From: CANMIH01 sp049116335
Lineage (GTDB): Bacteria; Pseudomonadota; Alphaproteobacteria; Rhodobacterales; Rhodobacteraceae
DNA: 64,000 nucleotides
Assembly (NCBI GenBank): GCA_049116335.1
Contig: JAGDYZ010000001.1
Span: 105,744-169,743, forward strand
Reading direction: 5' to 3'
The notes beneath the pieces were generated by a model. The model was given only the letters and a program-made list of their open reading frames with translations. It was not told the origin of the DNA and made no database searches. The translations under genes were made by a program, and so were the position numbers. Below are positions 17,163 to 26,213 of the stretch, in pieces. Position 1 is the first letter of the stretch, and the number at the start of each line of letters is the position of its first letter.

Positions 17163-17204
17163 TACCGACAAACGCCGGGAGTCACCCCGGCGTTTGTCGG
17201 TATT
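17161..17204. terminator. Perfect 19-bp bidirectional terminator stem
   Basis: Positions 17161-17179 pair without mismatch with 17186-17204 over the 6-base loop AGTCAC. The stem starts within the TAA of the zinc dehydrogenase and sits 49 bases from the stop of the convergent lpd gene, so it can stop transcription from both sides. The arms begin AATACCGACAAACG and have an AT end that serves as a short T-tract in both directions. Confidence 0.8.
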
Positions 17205-17253
17205 GTACGTTTGGCGCACAGAGGCGTACCAAGTGTACAAACTGTACCACATG

Positions 17254-18612
17254 CTAGATATGCAGCGCGTGTCCCAATGCCCGTAAACAGGCCTCCTGCA
17301 GCCCTTCAGATTGGGTTGGATGAGCATGGATTGTGGCGGCGATATCCTCAAGACAGGCGCCCATTTCGATGGCGAGAGAGAAGGCTGCCGACAGCTCGGA
17401 CATCTGCGCACCCACCGCCTGAATACCGACGATGGCATGGTCGCTCTCGCGCCAGACCACGCGGATAAAGCCGTCTTCCCGTTCGCACGTCATCGCGCGG
17501 CCATTGGCCATAAAGGGAAATTCGCTGGATTTTGTACCCTCAATCTCGCCGGGTAGAGCACCGCAGGTGACGAGTTCTGGGTCAGTGAAACACACCGCAG
17601 GAATGGCGCGTTTGTCCCATTCCACCGCCTGGCCTACAATATGCTCGGCCACCATTTCGCCCTGCGCCATGGCACGATGCGCCAGCATCGGTTCGCCAGT
17701 GACATCCCCGATGGCATAGATCCCACGCATCGAGGTTTGGCAGGTTTTGTCGATTTTGATAAACGGCCCATCCAGCGTAAGCGCCAGTTCTTCCACACCA
17801 ATTCCCGCCGTGCGCGGCCGCCGACCCACGGTCACAAGCACCTTGTCTGCCGCGATTTCCCCTTGGTCCGTTTGTAAAACGCCCTCTGCAAAGCCCTGCG
17901 CTTTGGCACCTGTCATGACGGTGACACCCAGTGCGGCCAGCCGTTTGGAGACCGGCGCGGTCAGGGCTTTGTCATAACTGGGCAAGATACGGTCGGCTGC
18001 TTCGACCACAGTGACTTTTGACCCAAGTTTGGCAAAGGCTGTGCCCAACTCAAGCCCGATATAACCGCCACCCACAACCGCAAGGCTGTCTGGCACTTCG
18101 GTCAACGCCAGCGCTTCGGTTGACGACAGGATCTCACCGCCAAATGGTAGGAAGGGCAACTCGACCGGGGCAGACCCCGATGCGATTACAATATGTTCCG
18201 CGCGAATTTCGCGCTCCCCGTCATCGCCTGACACCACAACGGTTTTCCCATCCAGAAACCGCGCCCGGCCTTGAACAAACCGTGCATCGGCTTTTTTCAT
18301 CAGGCCGGATACGCCGGTGTTCAGCCGTTTCACGATGCCATCTTTCCAGGCCACGGTCTGGGCCAGGTCAATCTGCGGTGCTTTGGCCTGAATGCCCAGC
18401 GGTCCGTCATTCACAGCAGTGATGCGGTGGAATTCTTCGGCCGCATGGATCAGCGCTTTGGAGGGAATACAGCCGACATTGAGACAGGTTCCGCCGGGGG
18501 CGGCTTCATCAACGATGATGGTATCCAGCCCCAGTTGACCGGCGCGAATGGCACAGACATAGCCACCGGGACCAGCGCCGATTATCAGAAGTTTGCACGT
18601 GAGGTCAGTCAT
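17254..18612 (-). CDS. lpdA: Dihydrolipoyl dehydrogenase (E3)
   Basis: A 452-residue flavoprotein. FAD fold GAGPGGYVCAIRAGQLG (residues 12-28), redox disulfide GGTCLNVGCIPSK (Cys43 and Cys48), a central NAD fold (VVGGGYIGLELGTAFAKLG), and the C-terminal catalytic His-Glu pair in HAHPTQSE. E3 reoxidises the lipoamide of the E2 core with NAD. It is the last gene of the leftward branched-chain 2-oxoacid dehydrogenase operon and starts directly at the end of the E2 gene with no spacer. Length and motifs are fully normal, so function is secure; that it serves the BCKDH complex follows from its place. Confidence 0.96.
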   Translation of the reverse strand: MTDLTCKLLIIGAGPGGYVCAIRAGQLGLDTIIVDEAAPGGTCLNVGCIPSKALIHAAEEFHRITAVNDGPLGIQAKAPQIDLAQTVAWKDGIVKRLNTGVSGLMKKADARFVQGRARFLDGKTVVVSGDDGEREIRAEHIVIASGSAPVELPFLPFGGEILSSTEALALTEVPDSLAVVGGGYIGLELGTAFAKLGSKVTVVEAADRILPSYDKALTAPVSKRLAALGVTVMTGAKAQGFAEGVLQTDQGEIAADKVLVTVGRRPRTAGIGVEELALTLDGPFIKIDKTCQTSMRGIYAIGDVTGEPMLAHRAMAQGEMVAEHIVGQAVEWDKRAIPAVCFTDPELVTCGALPGEIEGTKSSEFPFMANGRAMTCEREDGFIRVVWRESDHAIVGIQAVGAQMSELSAAFSLAIEMGACLEDIAATIHAHPTQSEGLQEACLRALGHALHI

Positions 18613-19884
18613 TTACCCCTCCACAAAAAGCATGGCCGGGGTTTCCAGCAGGGTTTTCAGTTTCTGAACAAAGACCGCAGCATCCCAGCCATCAATCACA
18701 CGGTGATCAAAGGAACACGAAAGGTTCATCATCTTGCGCGGCTGGAATTGCTGCCCGTCCCAGACCGGACGGATCTGCATCTTGTTGACGCCCACAATCG
18801 CCACCTCGGGGTGGTTGATGATCGGGGTTGTGGCCAGGGCGCCCAATGGGCCAAGCGAGGTCACGGTGATTGTGCCACCCTGCAGCTCATCCAGTTTGAT
18901 GGTACCGTCACGCGCGGCTTCGGCCAGACGTGTCAGTTCGGCGGCATTGTCCCAAAGGCTTCCGGCCTCTGCATGGCGAATAACTGGCACGTTCAATCCG
19001 TTAGGAGTTTGAGTGGCGATGCCCACATGCACGCCACCATGTCGATGGATCACATTGGCCTCATCGTCGTAGCGCGCATTTAATCCAGGTTGTTCACGCA
19101 CGGCCTCGACAATGGCGCGCATCAGGAAGGGGAGCAGCGTCAGCTTGGGCCGTTCGCCTTTGTGCTTGGCATTCAGTGCAGTGCGTAGGCTCTCCAACGC
19201 CTCCATTTCGACCTCTTCCACAATGGTGATGTGGGGGATCTGACGTTTGGAGATTTGCATCTTTTCCGCGATCTTGCGGCGCATGCCGATCACACGGATC
19301 TCTTCAACACCGGTATTGGCACCGCGGGTGATCTGGCCCTGCTGGATGCCGCCCGATGCCGTCCAGTGGTCTAGATCGGCGTGGCTGATGCGCCCGGCAG
19401 GACCAGATCCCGGAACCTGTCGCAAATCAATGCCTTCCTCACGGGCGCGGGCGCGAACCGAGGGGGCTGCGAGGGGTTTGGTGCCTTTGGCCCGCGCAAC
19501 AGGCGTTGGAGCAGGAGAACTTGAGGGGTTTACCGGTGGGGTGCTTGGTGTTGGCTCCGGTTTGGTTGCTGGGGCGGGGGAGGGGGTTGCTTTTGGTGCT
19601 TCGACCGCGGGGGCCGCGTCATCGCCGGTTTCATTGCCGTTCCCGTCAACCTCGATGCGGATCAGAACCGCACCCACGGCCATCAGTTCACCGATCTCAC
19701 CACCAAGCTCGAGTACTTTGCCCGCAACTGAGGAGGGCACCTCGACAGCGGCCTTGTCGGTCATGACCACGGCCAGCACATCGTCCTCTTTGACGATGTC
19801 CCCGGGTTTGACCTCCCAATCGGTCAGCTCGGCTTCAGCGATGCCTTCACCAATGTCGGGCAGGCGGATTGCATGAATTCCCAT
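18613..19884 (-). CDS. bkdB: Branched-chain 2-oxoacid dehydrogenase E2 (lipoamide acyltransferase)
   Basis: A 423-residue E2 with one N-terminal lipoyl domain (lipoyl Lys44 in MTDKAAVEVP), a Pro/Ala-rich linker (about residues 85-130), a peripheral subunit-binding domain (APSVRARAREEGIDLRQV, about 138-170) and the C-terminal catalytic domain with His394 and Asp398 in DHRVIDGWD. It transfers the branched acyl group from E1 to CoA. It starts 3 nt after the E1-beta stop. A single lipoyl domain and the neighbours indicate the branched-chain rather than the pyruvate complex. Confidence 0.95.
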   Translation of the reverse strand: MGIHAIRLPDIGEGIAEAELTDWEVKPGDIVKEDDVLAVVMTDKAAVEVPSSVAGKVLELGGEIGELMAVGAVLIRIEVDGNGNETGDDAAPAVEAPKATPSPAPATKPEPTPSTPPVNPSSSPAPTPVARAKGTKPLAAPSVRARAREEGIDLRQVPGSGPAGRISHADLDHWTASGGIQQGQITRGANTGVEEIRVIGMRRKIAEKMQISKRQIPHITIVEEVEMEALESLRTALNAKHKGERPKLTLLPFLMRAIVEAVREQPGLNARYDDEANVIHRHGGVHVGIATQTPNGLNVPVIRHAEAGSLWDNAAELTRLAEAARDGTIKLDELQGGTITVTSLGPLGALATTPIINHPEVAIVGVNKMQIRPVWDGQQFQPRKMMNLSCSFDHRVIDGWDAAVFVQKLKTLLETPAMLFVEG

Positions 19885-19887
19885 GAC

Positions 19888-20901
19888 TTAATCCTCCATA
19901 ACTTTTTTGAGCGCTTCGCCGACGCGGGCAGGTCCGGGGAAATACTCCCACTCCTGCGCATGCGGATAGGGGGTGTCCCAGCCGGTCACACGGATCATGG
20001 GCGCTTCGAGGTGGTAGAAACAGGCCTCTTGCACGAGGCTCATCAATTCAGCGCCGAACCCGCAGGTGCGGGTGGCTTCGTGGACAATCACACAACGCCC
20101 GGTCTTTTTGACAGAGGCGGTGATCGCGTCGAAATCCAGCGGCGTGAGCGAACGCAGATCTATGATTTCGGCGTCCACACCCGCCTCGGCGGCAGCGGCT
20201 TCGGCGACATAAACCATGGTACCATAGGAGAGAACGGTCACATCCGCACCTGCGCGGGTGATTTTGGCTTTGCCCAGCTCGATGAGCTCATCGCCGTCAG
20301 GCACCTCGCCTTGCGGGTGCTTTTTCCACGATTGCAGCGGTTTATCGTGGTGACCGTCAAAGGGACCATTGTATAGACGCTTGGGTTCGAGAAAGATCAC
20401 CGGATCCGGATCGGCAATCGCGGCCAAGAGCAATCCTTTGGCGTCGCCGGGATTTGACGGCATCACCACCTTCAAACCCGAGACATGGGTAAACAGCGCC
20501 TCGGGGCTTTGCGAATGGGTCTGTCCGCCAAAAATACCGCCCCCCGTGGGCATGCGGATCACCAGAGGGCATGTAAAATCGGCGTTTGAGCGATGCCGCA
20601 GTCGTGCCGCTTCGGAGACGATCTGATCATATGCCGGATAGACGTAATCCGCGAATTGGATCTCGATCACCGGGCGCAGACCGTAGGCGGCCATGCCGAT
20701 GGCGGTGCCGACAATGCCGCTCTCGTTGATCGGCGTGTCAAAGCACCGGGATTTGCCGTATTTTTCCTGCAACCCTGCGGTGCAGCGAAACACCCCGCCG
20801 AAGAATCCCACATCCTCGCCAAACACCACAACCCGGTCATCGGCGGCCATCGCCACATCATGGGCATCGCGGATGGCCTCGATCATTGTCATCTGAGCCA
20901 T
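19888..20901 (-). CDS. bkdA2: Branched-chain 2-oxoacid dehydrogenase E1 beta subunit
   Basis: A 337-residue E1-beta with the transketolase pyrimidine domain (VVVFGEDVGFFGGVFRCTAGL, residues about 23-43) and the C-terminal domain (VLSYGTMVYVAEAA, then DLRSLTPLDFDAI and VHEATRTCGFGAEL). It pairs with E1-alpha to form the TPP-dependent decarboxylase. The start is 3 nt from the E1-alpha stop, as in a tightly packed operon. Confidence 0.95.
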   Translation of the reverse strand: MAQMTMIEAIRDAHDVAMAADDRVVVFGEDVGFFGGVFRCTAGLQEKYGKSRCFDTPINESGIVGTAIGMAAYGLRPVIEIQFADYVYPAYDQIVSEAARLRHRSNADFTCPLVIRMPTGGGIFGGQTHSQSPEALFTHVSGLKVVMPSNPGDAKGLLLAAIADPDPVIFLEPKRLYNGPFDGHHDKPLQSWKKHPQGEVPDGDELIELGKAKITRAGADVTVLSYGTMVYVAEAAAAEAGVDAEIIDLRSLTPLDFDAITASVKKTGRCVIVHEATRTCGFGAELMSLVQEACFYHLEAPMIRVTGWDTPYPHAQEWEYFPGPARVGEALKKVMED

Positions 20902-20904
20902 GGA

Positions 20905-22140
20905 TCAATACCCCGCGTCTTGGCGTTGCCGCACCAGATGTGGCGGCATGGTTTCATAGACCCCTTCGAACATGTCGCGCGGGCTTGGTGCTTTGCCATC
21001 GCCAAGGGTGCCGACGGCTTCGGCCTGTTTCTGGACCGTGATCACCTCGTCGAGCACTTCAGCTTCGGCCTGGGTGTGGCGGTCTTCTGACCATGCGCCG
21101 ATGGTGATCAGATGTTGCTTGAGACGTTCAATAGGATCCCCCAAAGGCCAAGCAGCCGCTTCGCGTTTGGAACGGTAAGCCGAAGGGTCGTCTGAGGTAG
21201 AGTGGCCCCCTGCACGATAGGTGACATGTTCGATCAGGGTAGGGCCAAAGCCACGCCGCGCCCGTTCCGCCGCCCATTTCGCCACGGCGTGCACGGCCAG
21301 ATAGTCGTTACCATCCACACGAATGGAGGCGATGCCAAAACCATGGCCACGGGCTGCAAAGGTACCAACACCCCCACGGGCGATGCCCTGAAAGGTTGAG
21401 ATAGCCCATTGATTGTTGACGATGTTCAACACAACCGGCGCTTTGTAGGTCGAGGCAAAGACCATGGCCGCGTGAAAATCGCTTTCTGCGGTTGAGCCAT
21501 CACCGATCCAGCCTGCCGAAATCTTGGTGTCACCGGAAATTGCCGAGCCCATGGCCCAGCCCACGGATTGCACAAATTGCGTGCCTAGGTTGCCAGAGAT
21601 CGAAAAGAACCCATGCGCTTTTGAGGAATACATGATGGGCAGTTGCCGACCGTGCAGCGGATCATCGGCGTTAGAGTAAATCTGGTTCATCATCGTCAGC
21701 ATCGGGTAGTCTGCTGCGATCAGCAGACCCGCCTGACGATAGGTCGGGAAATTCATGTCGCCGGGTTGCAACGCGCGGGCAAAGGCACAGCTGATGGCCT
21801 CTTCACCCAGATGCTGCATGTAAAAGCTTGTTTTGCCTTGCCGTTGGGCCATCTGCATCCGCGCGTCAAAGGTGCGCAGCGTCAACATGTGACGCAGACC
21901 TGCGCGCAGCTCGTCAACGCTCAGCGCACCAGCCCAATCACCGACGGCTTCGCCTTCTTTGTTCAGAACGCGCACAATCGAAAAGGCCATATCGCGGATA
22001 TCATCCGGCGCCACATCCACCGGGGGGCGGGAAACCGCCCCGGCGCGTGGGATTTCGAAATCGGAAAAATCCGGTGTGTCTCCCGGGCGACAGCCCGGCT
22101 CAGGCACACTGAGAGAAAGCGGTTGGACGGCGTCGCTCAT
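20905..22140 (-). CDS. bkdA1: Branched-chain 2-oxoacid dehydrogenase E1 alpha subunit
   Basis: A 411-residue E1-alpha. The TPP-binding motif is GDGSTAESDFHAAM followed about 20 residues on by NNQWAIS. The phosphorylation-loop-like region YRAGGHSTSDDPSAYRS is typical of the branched-chain type. The N-terminal extension of about 60 residues (proline-rich, RPPVDVAPDD) is also typical of this type. Its ATG overlaps the stop of the dehydrogenase gene upstream (ATGA). Confidence 0.95.
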   Translation of the reverse strand: MSDAVQPLSLSVPEPGCRPGDTPDFSDFEIPRAGAVSRPPVDVAPDDIRDMAFSIVRVLNKEGEAVGDWAGALSVDELRAGLRHMLTLRTFDARMQMAQRQGKTSFYMQHLGEEAISCAFARALQPGDMNFPTYRQAGLLIAADYPMLTMMNQIYSNADDPLHGRQLPIMYSSKAHGFFSISGNLGTQFVQSVGWAMGSAISGDTKISAGWIGDGSTAESDFHAAMVFASTYKAPVVLNIVNNQWAISTFQGIARGGVGTFAARGHGFGIASIRVDGNDYLAVHAVAKWAAERARRGFGPTLIEHVTYRAGGHSTSDDPSAYRSKREAAAWPLGDPIERLKQHLITIGAWSEDRHTQAEAEVLDEVITVQKQAEAVGTLGDGKAPSPRDMFEGVYETMPPHLVRQRQDAGY

Positions 22141-23210
22141 GCAATCATCTCCTGATGCGCGGCTTTGGTCTGGTCCAGAATGACCTCAACCAGATTGTCC
22201 GCGACCTCGGTGGTGGATTTGCCGGTCGAGTTCGACAGGTCGAGTATTTCGCGAATGCGCGCAGCAACCGAGGCCATGCGGGCCGTGCGATAGCTTTCGC
22301 CGGTTTTGTGAATCTCGCTGGCGACACTGATGATGCCACCTGCGTTCACCACATAGTCGGGCAGGTACCGGATGCCCCGGGCGCGCAGGTCTTCGGCAAC
22401 CGAGGTCTCGGCCAGTTGGTTGTTCGCCGCGCCGCAGACCAGCTTGGCGGTGAGTTTCGCTGCGGTTTCAGAAGTCAGGATACCGCCCAAAGCGCAGGGC
22501 GCAAAGATGTCCATCTCTGTCTCAAACACAGCGTCGGTCGCACAGATCTCGGCCCCCAGATCACGCTGCGCCCGGGCAAGCGCGGCCTCATTGATATCTG
22601 AAACAATCAGCTTGGCCCCGGCAGCGTGCAGTTTTTCCGCCAGAGACATGCCCACATGTCCGAGGCCCTGCACCAAGACCCGGCGCCCGGTCAGATCATC
22701 GCTGCCAAACACCTCGTCCGCACCAACTTTGAGACATTGAAACACACCTTCGGCAGTAAACGGCGAAGGGTCGCCGCTGCCGTGATCGCCGCCATCCAGT
22801 CCAACCGCATAGGGGGTTTCTTCGGCCACGATCTGCATGTCTGCTGGAGAAATGCCCACATCTTCAGCGGTGTAATAGCTGCCCTTCAACGAGTGCACCG
22901 CGCGACCAAAGGCCCGCAACAGGGCTTCGGATTTGTCGCTTTTGGCATTGCCGATGATCACGGATTTGCCACCGCCCAGATCCAACCCGGCCACGGCATT
23001 TTTTGCCGTCATCCCCTTGGCAAGGCGCAACACGTCGGTGCGCGCGGCCTCGCGGCTGTCATAGTTCCACATCCGACACCCCCCAGCGGCGGGACCACAG
23101 ACGGTGGAATGTAGGCAGATATAGGCCGCAAGCCCGGCCTCAAGATCTTCTGCAAAGATCAGGCGTTCATATCCTGCGGGCGGGGTCTCTTCAGTGAGGA
23201 TCAGGGACAT
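22137..23210 (-). CDS. Leucine/valine dehydrogenase (Glu/Leu/Phe/Val dehydrogenase family)
   Basis: A 357-residue amino-acid dehydrogenase. The catalytic region is seen in GGCRMWNYDSREAA and GMTAKNAVAGLDLGGGKSVI (substrate and catalytic lysines), and the C-terminal Rossmann domain in VQGLGHVGMSLAEKLHAAGA. The enzyme deaminates branched-chain amino acids to 2-oxoacids with NAD. It is the first gene of the operon and directly feeds the E1-E3 genes downstream, so the operon makes a full route from amino acid to branched acyl-CoA. The Lrp gene lies divergent. Confidence 0.93.
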   Translation of the reverse strand: MSLILTEETPPAGYERLIFAEDLEAGLAAYICLHSTVCGPAAGGCRMWNYDSREAARTDVLRLAKGMTAKNAVAGLDLGGGKSVIIGNAKSDKSEALLRAFGRAVHSLKGSYYTAEDVGISPADMQIVAEETPYAVGLDGGDHGSGDPSPFTAEGVFQCLKVGADEVFGSDDLTGRRVLVQGLGHVGMSLAEKLHAAGAKLIVSDINEAALARAQRDLGAEICATDAVFETEMDIFAPCALGGILTSETAAKLTAKLVCGAANNQLAETSVAEDLRARGIRYLPDYVVNAGGIISVASEIHKTGESYRTARMASVAARIREILDLSNSTGKSTTEVADNLVEVILDQTKAAHQEMIA

Positions 23211-23292
23211 GGTATCTCTCGGGCTGATGGCGGTTTTCTGTGTTCTTCCAGTTTAAACCCTGTCAGAAGGTCGAAAAATCACCATCTGGCCC

Positions 23293-23320
23293 GTGTTTTG
23301 CGGTAGATTGGTAAAAACAC
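23293..23320. promoter_or_regulatory. Candidate Lrp-type operator in the divergent promoter
   Basis: GTGTTTT (23293-23299) and AAAACAC (23314-23320) form a perfect 7-base inverted repeat over 14 bases. It lies in the 131-base gap between the leucine dehydrogenase and Lrp genes, just ahead of the Lrp start, and is the natural site for autoregulation and control of the catabolic operon. Inference from position and symmetry. Confidence 0.45.
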
Positions 23321-23341
23321 CTCAAGTTTGGAGAAAACGTA

Positions 23342-23806
23342 GTGGTTTCGACTATAGATAGGGTGGATCGTGAGATTATTCGCGCATTGGAAGAGGACGG
23401 TCGCATGCCTCTGGTGCAATTGGCGGATCGGATTGGTCTGTCGGTCACACCTTGCAAGCGGCGTCTGGCGCGGCTTGAGGAAAGTGGGCTGATCTCTGGC
23501 TATGCTGCGCAGATCGATCGCAAGATTGCGGGATTTGGCATCACCGCCTTTGTTTCGGTCGAGCTGGAGCGGCAAGACGCGGAAAAATTGGCGGAATTTC
23601 AGCGGCAGGTGGCGTTGTTTGAGGAGGTGGTGACAGGCACCTTGATGACGGGCGCTCAGGATTTTCTACTAGAGGTTGCGGTCGAAAGTCTCGAAGAATT
23701 TGAAACGTTCCTGCAGACTAAACTGATGCGGTTGCCCGATCTGCGGGTGGTGCGATCGCGGTTTGCACTGCGCAAATTCATCAATCGTGCGCGCATTCCG
23801 TATTAA
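23342..23806 (+). CDS. Lrp/AsnC-family transcriptional regulator
   Basis: A 154-residue regulator with an N-terminal helix-turn-helix (DREIIRALEEDGRMPLVQLA and the recognition helix SVTPCKRRLARLEESGLI) and a C-terminal ligand-binding RAM domain (about residues 70-150). The start is GTG at 23342 with GGAG nine bases upstream. It resembles the BkdR subgroup that activates branched-chain 2-oxoacid dehydrogenase operons on binding leucine or valine, and its divergent position fits this. Its end overlaps the convergent AraC gene by 4 nt. Confidence 0.92.
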   Translation: MVSTIDRVDREIIRALEEDGRMPLVQLADRIGLSVTPCKRRLARLEESGLISGYAAQIDRKIAGFGITAFVSVELERQDAEKLAEFQRQVALFEEVVTGTLMTGAQDFLLEVAVESLEEFETFLQTKLMRLPDLRVVRSRFALRKFINRARIPY

Positions 23807-24696
23807 CCGGTGAGGGCCGCGCCCGCCGATTTCTGTTCGCTGGGCGACAGACCGAATTTGCGTGAAAATTCACGGCTAAATTGGGTCGGGCTTTCATATC
23901 CAACGTCATAGGCGGCGGCGGCCACAGAGAGGCCACCCATGGCCAGAAGACGACGGGCCTCAAGCAGGCGCAGCTCTTTTTGATATTGGAGCGGTGTAGT
24001 AGAGGTCACCGATCTAAAGTGCTCATGGAAGGCCGACGCGCTCATGCCGGATTCAGCCGCCAGTTCCGCCACCGGGATCTGAGTTTTGTAGTTCTCACGC
24101 AGGTAGGAAATGCTTTTGGCGATGCGGCTTGCGGGGCTTTCGTGCCGCAGCAACTGGCGCAACATGCCACCATGTTCGGCGCGCAGCAGCCTGAAGTGGA
24201 TTTCTTTCAGGATCAGTGGCGCGAGGGCGTGAGCCTCAACCGGATCGCGGTGGAGCTGAAACAATCGACCGACGGCATCGATAATCGCCGCTTCGGTTGC
24301 GGCGGCATCCACACTATGACTGGTGTTGCCGGGGTCTTCGATTTCACCAATTTCATCGTAGAGGCTGCGGGCCAATCCAAGATCCAACCGCAAGGCCAGT
24401 GCGGTATAGGGAGCGTCCGGGCTTGCCTGAATGACGGCGGCCTCGACATGGACGGCGTGGCTGACGATCAGAGTGTCCCCGGCGCTGTAGCGGATCACAC
24501 GCCCCCCCATCTGCGCCTCTTTTGCGCCTTGTAACACAAGGCACATGATCGGTTCATAAAACGCAGAAAAGCAGGCGGTTGTTTCGAGGTTCGCGATGGC
24601 AAACAGGCCGGGCACTCCGGTTTCACAGCCGATGCCAAGCGCATCTTTGCGGCAGACATGATCAAAAACATCGCGGACCAGAGAATTGGGTACCAT
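23803..24696 (-). CDS. AraC-family transcriptional regulator
   Basis: A 297-residue regulator with an N-terminal cupin-like AraC_N domain (MCLVLQGAKEAQMGGRVIRYSAGDTLIVS) and a C-terminal double helix-turn-helix (IPVAELAAESGMSASAFHEHFRS and VAAAAYDVGYESPTQFSREFSRKFG). A strong AGGAGG lies upstream. It is divergent from the SDR gene at 24857, and this AraC subgroup often controls an adjacent oxidoreductase gene such as E. coli yqhD, so the SDR is the probable target. The inducer is unknown. Confidence 0.9.
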   Translation of the reverse strand: MVPNSLVRDVFDHVCRKDALGIGCETGVPGLFAIANLETTACFSAFYEPIMCLVLQGAKEAQMGGRVIRYSAGDTLIVSHAVHVEAAVIQASPDAPYTALALRLDLGLARSLYDEIGEIEDPGNTSHSVDAAATEAAIIDAVGRLFQLHRDPVEAHALAPLILKEIHFRLLRAEHGGMLRQLLRHESPASRIAKSISYLRENYKTQIPVAELAAESGMSASAFHEHFRSVTSTTPLQYQKELRLLEARRLLAMGGLSVAAAAYDVGYESPTQFSREFSRKFGLSPSEQKSAGAALTG

Positions 24697-24856
24697 AAGG
24701 GGCCTCCTGTTCGGTCAAACATATAGGGAGAGTGGGCGGGCGCGGAACCGCAAACTACGTGGCGCCGGAGGATTGGGCAGACCATTTGGAGGAACAGGCA
24801 CGGTGAAACCCTAAGGCGCTGCTAAGTTAAGCTGCACCACGTTGACAGGAGCCACC

Positions 24857-25669
24857 ATGCCCAAGACCATTCTCATCACCGGTGCATCCTCGGGGATCGG
24901 CAAAGACACCGCCAGACTGTTTGCCCAGAACGGCTGGAATGTTGTTGCAACCATGCGCAGCCCGGACCAGGAAACCGAACTGGTGGGACATGACAATATT
25001 TTGGTCACCCGACTGGATGTGACCGATCCGCAATCCATTTCCTCTGCTGTTGGTGCCGCTGTCGAACGGTTTGGCCAGATTGACGTCTTGTTGAACAACG
25101 CAGGTTACGGCGCCTATGGGCCGCTTGAGGCCTTTCCCATGGACCGCATCCGTCTTCAGTTCGACACCAATGTGATTGGCCTGCTGGAAACAACAAAGGC
25201 GGTGCTGCCGCTCATGCGGGCGCAGAAATCTGGGATAATTGTCAATATCTCATCGATTGGTGGCCAAATGACCTTCCCGCTGGGCGCGCTGTATCACGGC
25301 ACAAAATTTGCGGTCGAAGGCATTTCCGAGGCGCTGCACTTTGAACTCGAAGCTGCAGGGATCAAAGTTAAGATTGTTGAGCCCGGAATGATCAACACCG
25401 ATTTTGGTGGTCGATCCTTTGATATGGTGAACGACGAAAACATGTTAGAGTATCAACCCGTAATACAGGCTCTCTTTGGCGCATGGTCTGGAGGTCAGAC
25501 CGCCTCAGAGCCGCGGGTTGTGTCCGATGTTATCTGGACAGCCGTCACCGATGGCACCAGCCAGTTGCGGTACCGGGCCGGAGCAGATGCCGAAATGCTC
25601 TTGGATGCACGCAAAGCGCAGGATGACGCCACCTTTATTGGCGCTTTGAAGCAAAACATCGGGCTTTGA
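24857..25669 (+). CDS. Short-chain dehydrogenase/reductase
   Basis: A 270-residue classical SDR. Cofactor motif TGASSGIG (residues 8-15), NNAG at 80-83, catalytic Ser132/133, Tyr146 and Lys150 (YHGTK). The start ATG has AGGA six bases upstream. The Arg/Asp in the loop after the second strand (TMRSPDQ) suggests NADP(H). Substrate is unknown. It is divergent from the AraC regulator and 75 nt upstream of the molybdenum hydroxylase genes, so co-transcription with iorAB is possible. Confidence 0.92.
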   Translation: MPKTILITGASSGIGKDTARLFAQNGWNVVATMRSPDQETELVGHDNILVTRLDVTDPQSISSAVGAAVERFGQIDVLLNNAGYGAYGPLEAFPMDRIRLQFDTNVIGLLETTKAVLPLMRAQKSGIIVNISSIGGQMTFPLGALYHGTKFAVEGISEALHFELEAAGIKVKIVEPGMINTDFGGRSFDMVNDENMLEYQPVIQALFGAWSGGQTASEPRVVSDVIWTAVTDGTSQLRYRAGADAEMLLDARKAQDDATFIGALKQNIGL

Positions 25670-25744
25670 TAAAGCCCAACCGCCGCTTGCAGGTGGTGAC
25701 GACCCATTAAATATCGCGCTAAGCCAACAGGGAGACCCATAGCC

Positions 25745-26209
25745 ATGGCAATATCGCTCAAATTGAACGGCACGACCCATCAGGTCGAGGCTGAACCCGG
25801 AACGCCCTTGCTCTGGGTTATTCGGGATGAATTGAAACTGACCGGCACCAAATTTGGCTGTGGCGTCGCTTCGTGCGGCGCCTGCACCGTGCATCTGGAC
25901 GGCGAGCCGGTGCGGTCCTGCCAGACCTTTATTGAGGATGTGGAAGGTTCAGAAATCACCACCATTGAAAAGATGGAAGACGATACAATTGGCGCTGCGG
26001 TTCAGCAGGCCTGGCTTGAACTGGATGTTGTTCAATGTGGCTATTGCCAGTCTGGCCAGATCATGAATGCCGTCGGCCTTTTGCGTGAGAATGCAAAACC
26101 TACGGCGGATGAGGTGGACGACTATATGCATGGCAACGCCTGCCGCTGTGCCACTTATCAACGTATCCGTGCGGGTGTTCTGCGCGCATCTGAAATTCTG
26201 GAGGCCTGA
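25745..26209 (+). CDS. iorA: [2Fe-2S] subunit of a molybdenum hydroxylase (isoquinoline 1-oxidoreductase alpha type)
   Basis: A 154-residue iron-sulfur protein. The plant-type cluster ligands are Cys39, 44, 47 and 59 (CGVASCGACTVHL...C); the second cluster ligands are Cys98, 101, 133 and 135 (CGYC and CRC). It passes electrons from the Mo-cofactor subunit encoded next. GGGAG lies about ten bases upstream of the ATG. The name iorA here means isoquinoline oxidoreductase alpha and is not the indolepyruvate enzyme at the left edge. Hydroxylation substrate is not known; members act on N-heterocycles and aldehydes. Confidence 0.92.
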   Translation: MAISLKLNGTTHQVEAEPGTPLLWVIRDELKLTGTKFGCGVASCGACTVHLDGEPVRSCQTFIEDVEGSEITTIEKMEDDTIGAAVQQAWLELDVVQCGYCQSGQIMNAVGLLRENAKPTADEVDDYMHGNACRCATYQRIRAGVLRASEILEA

Positions 26210-26213
26210 GATC

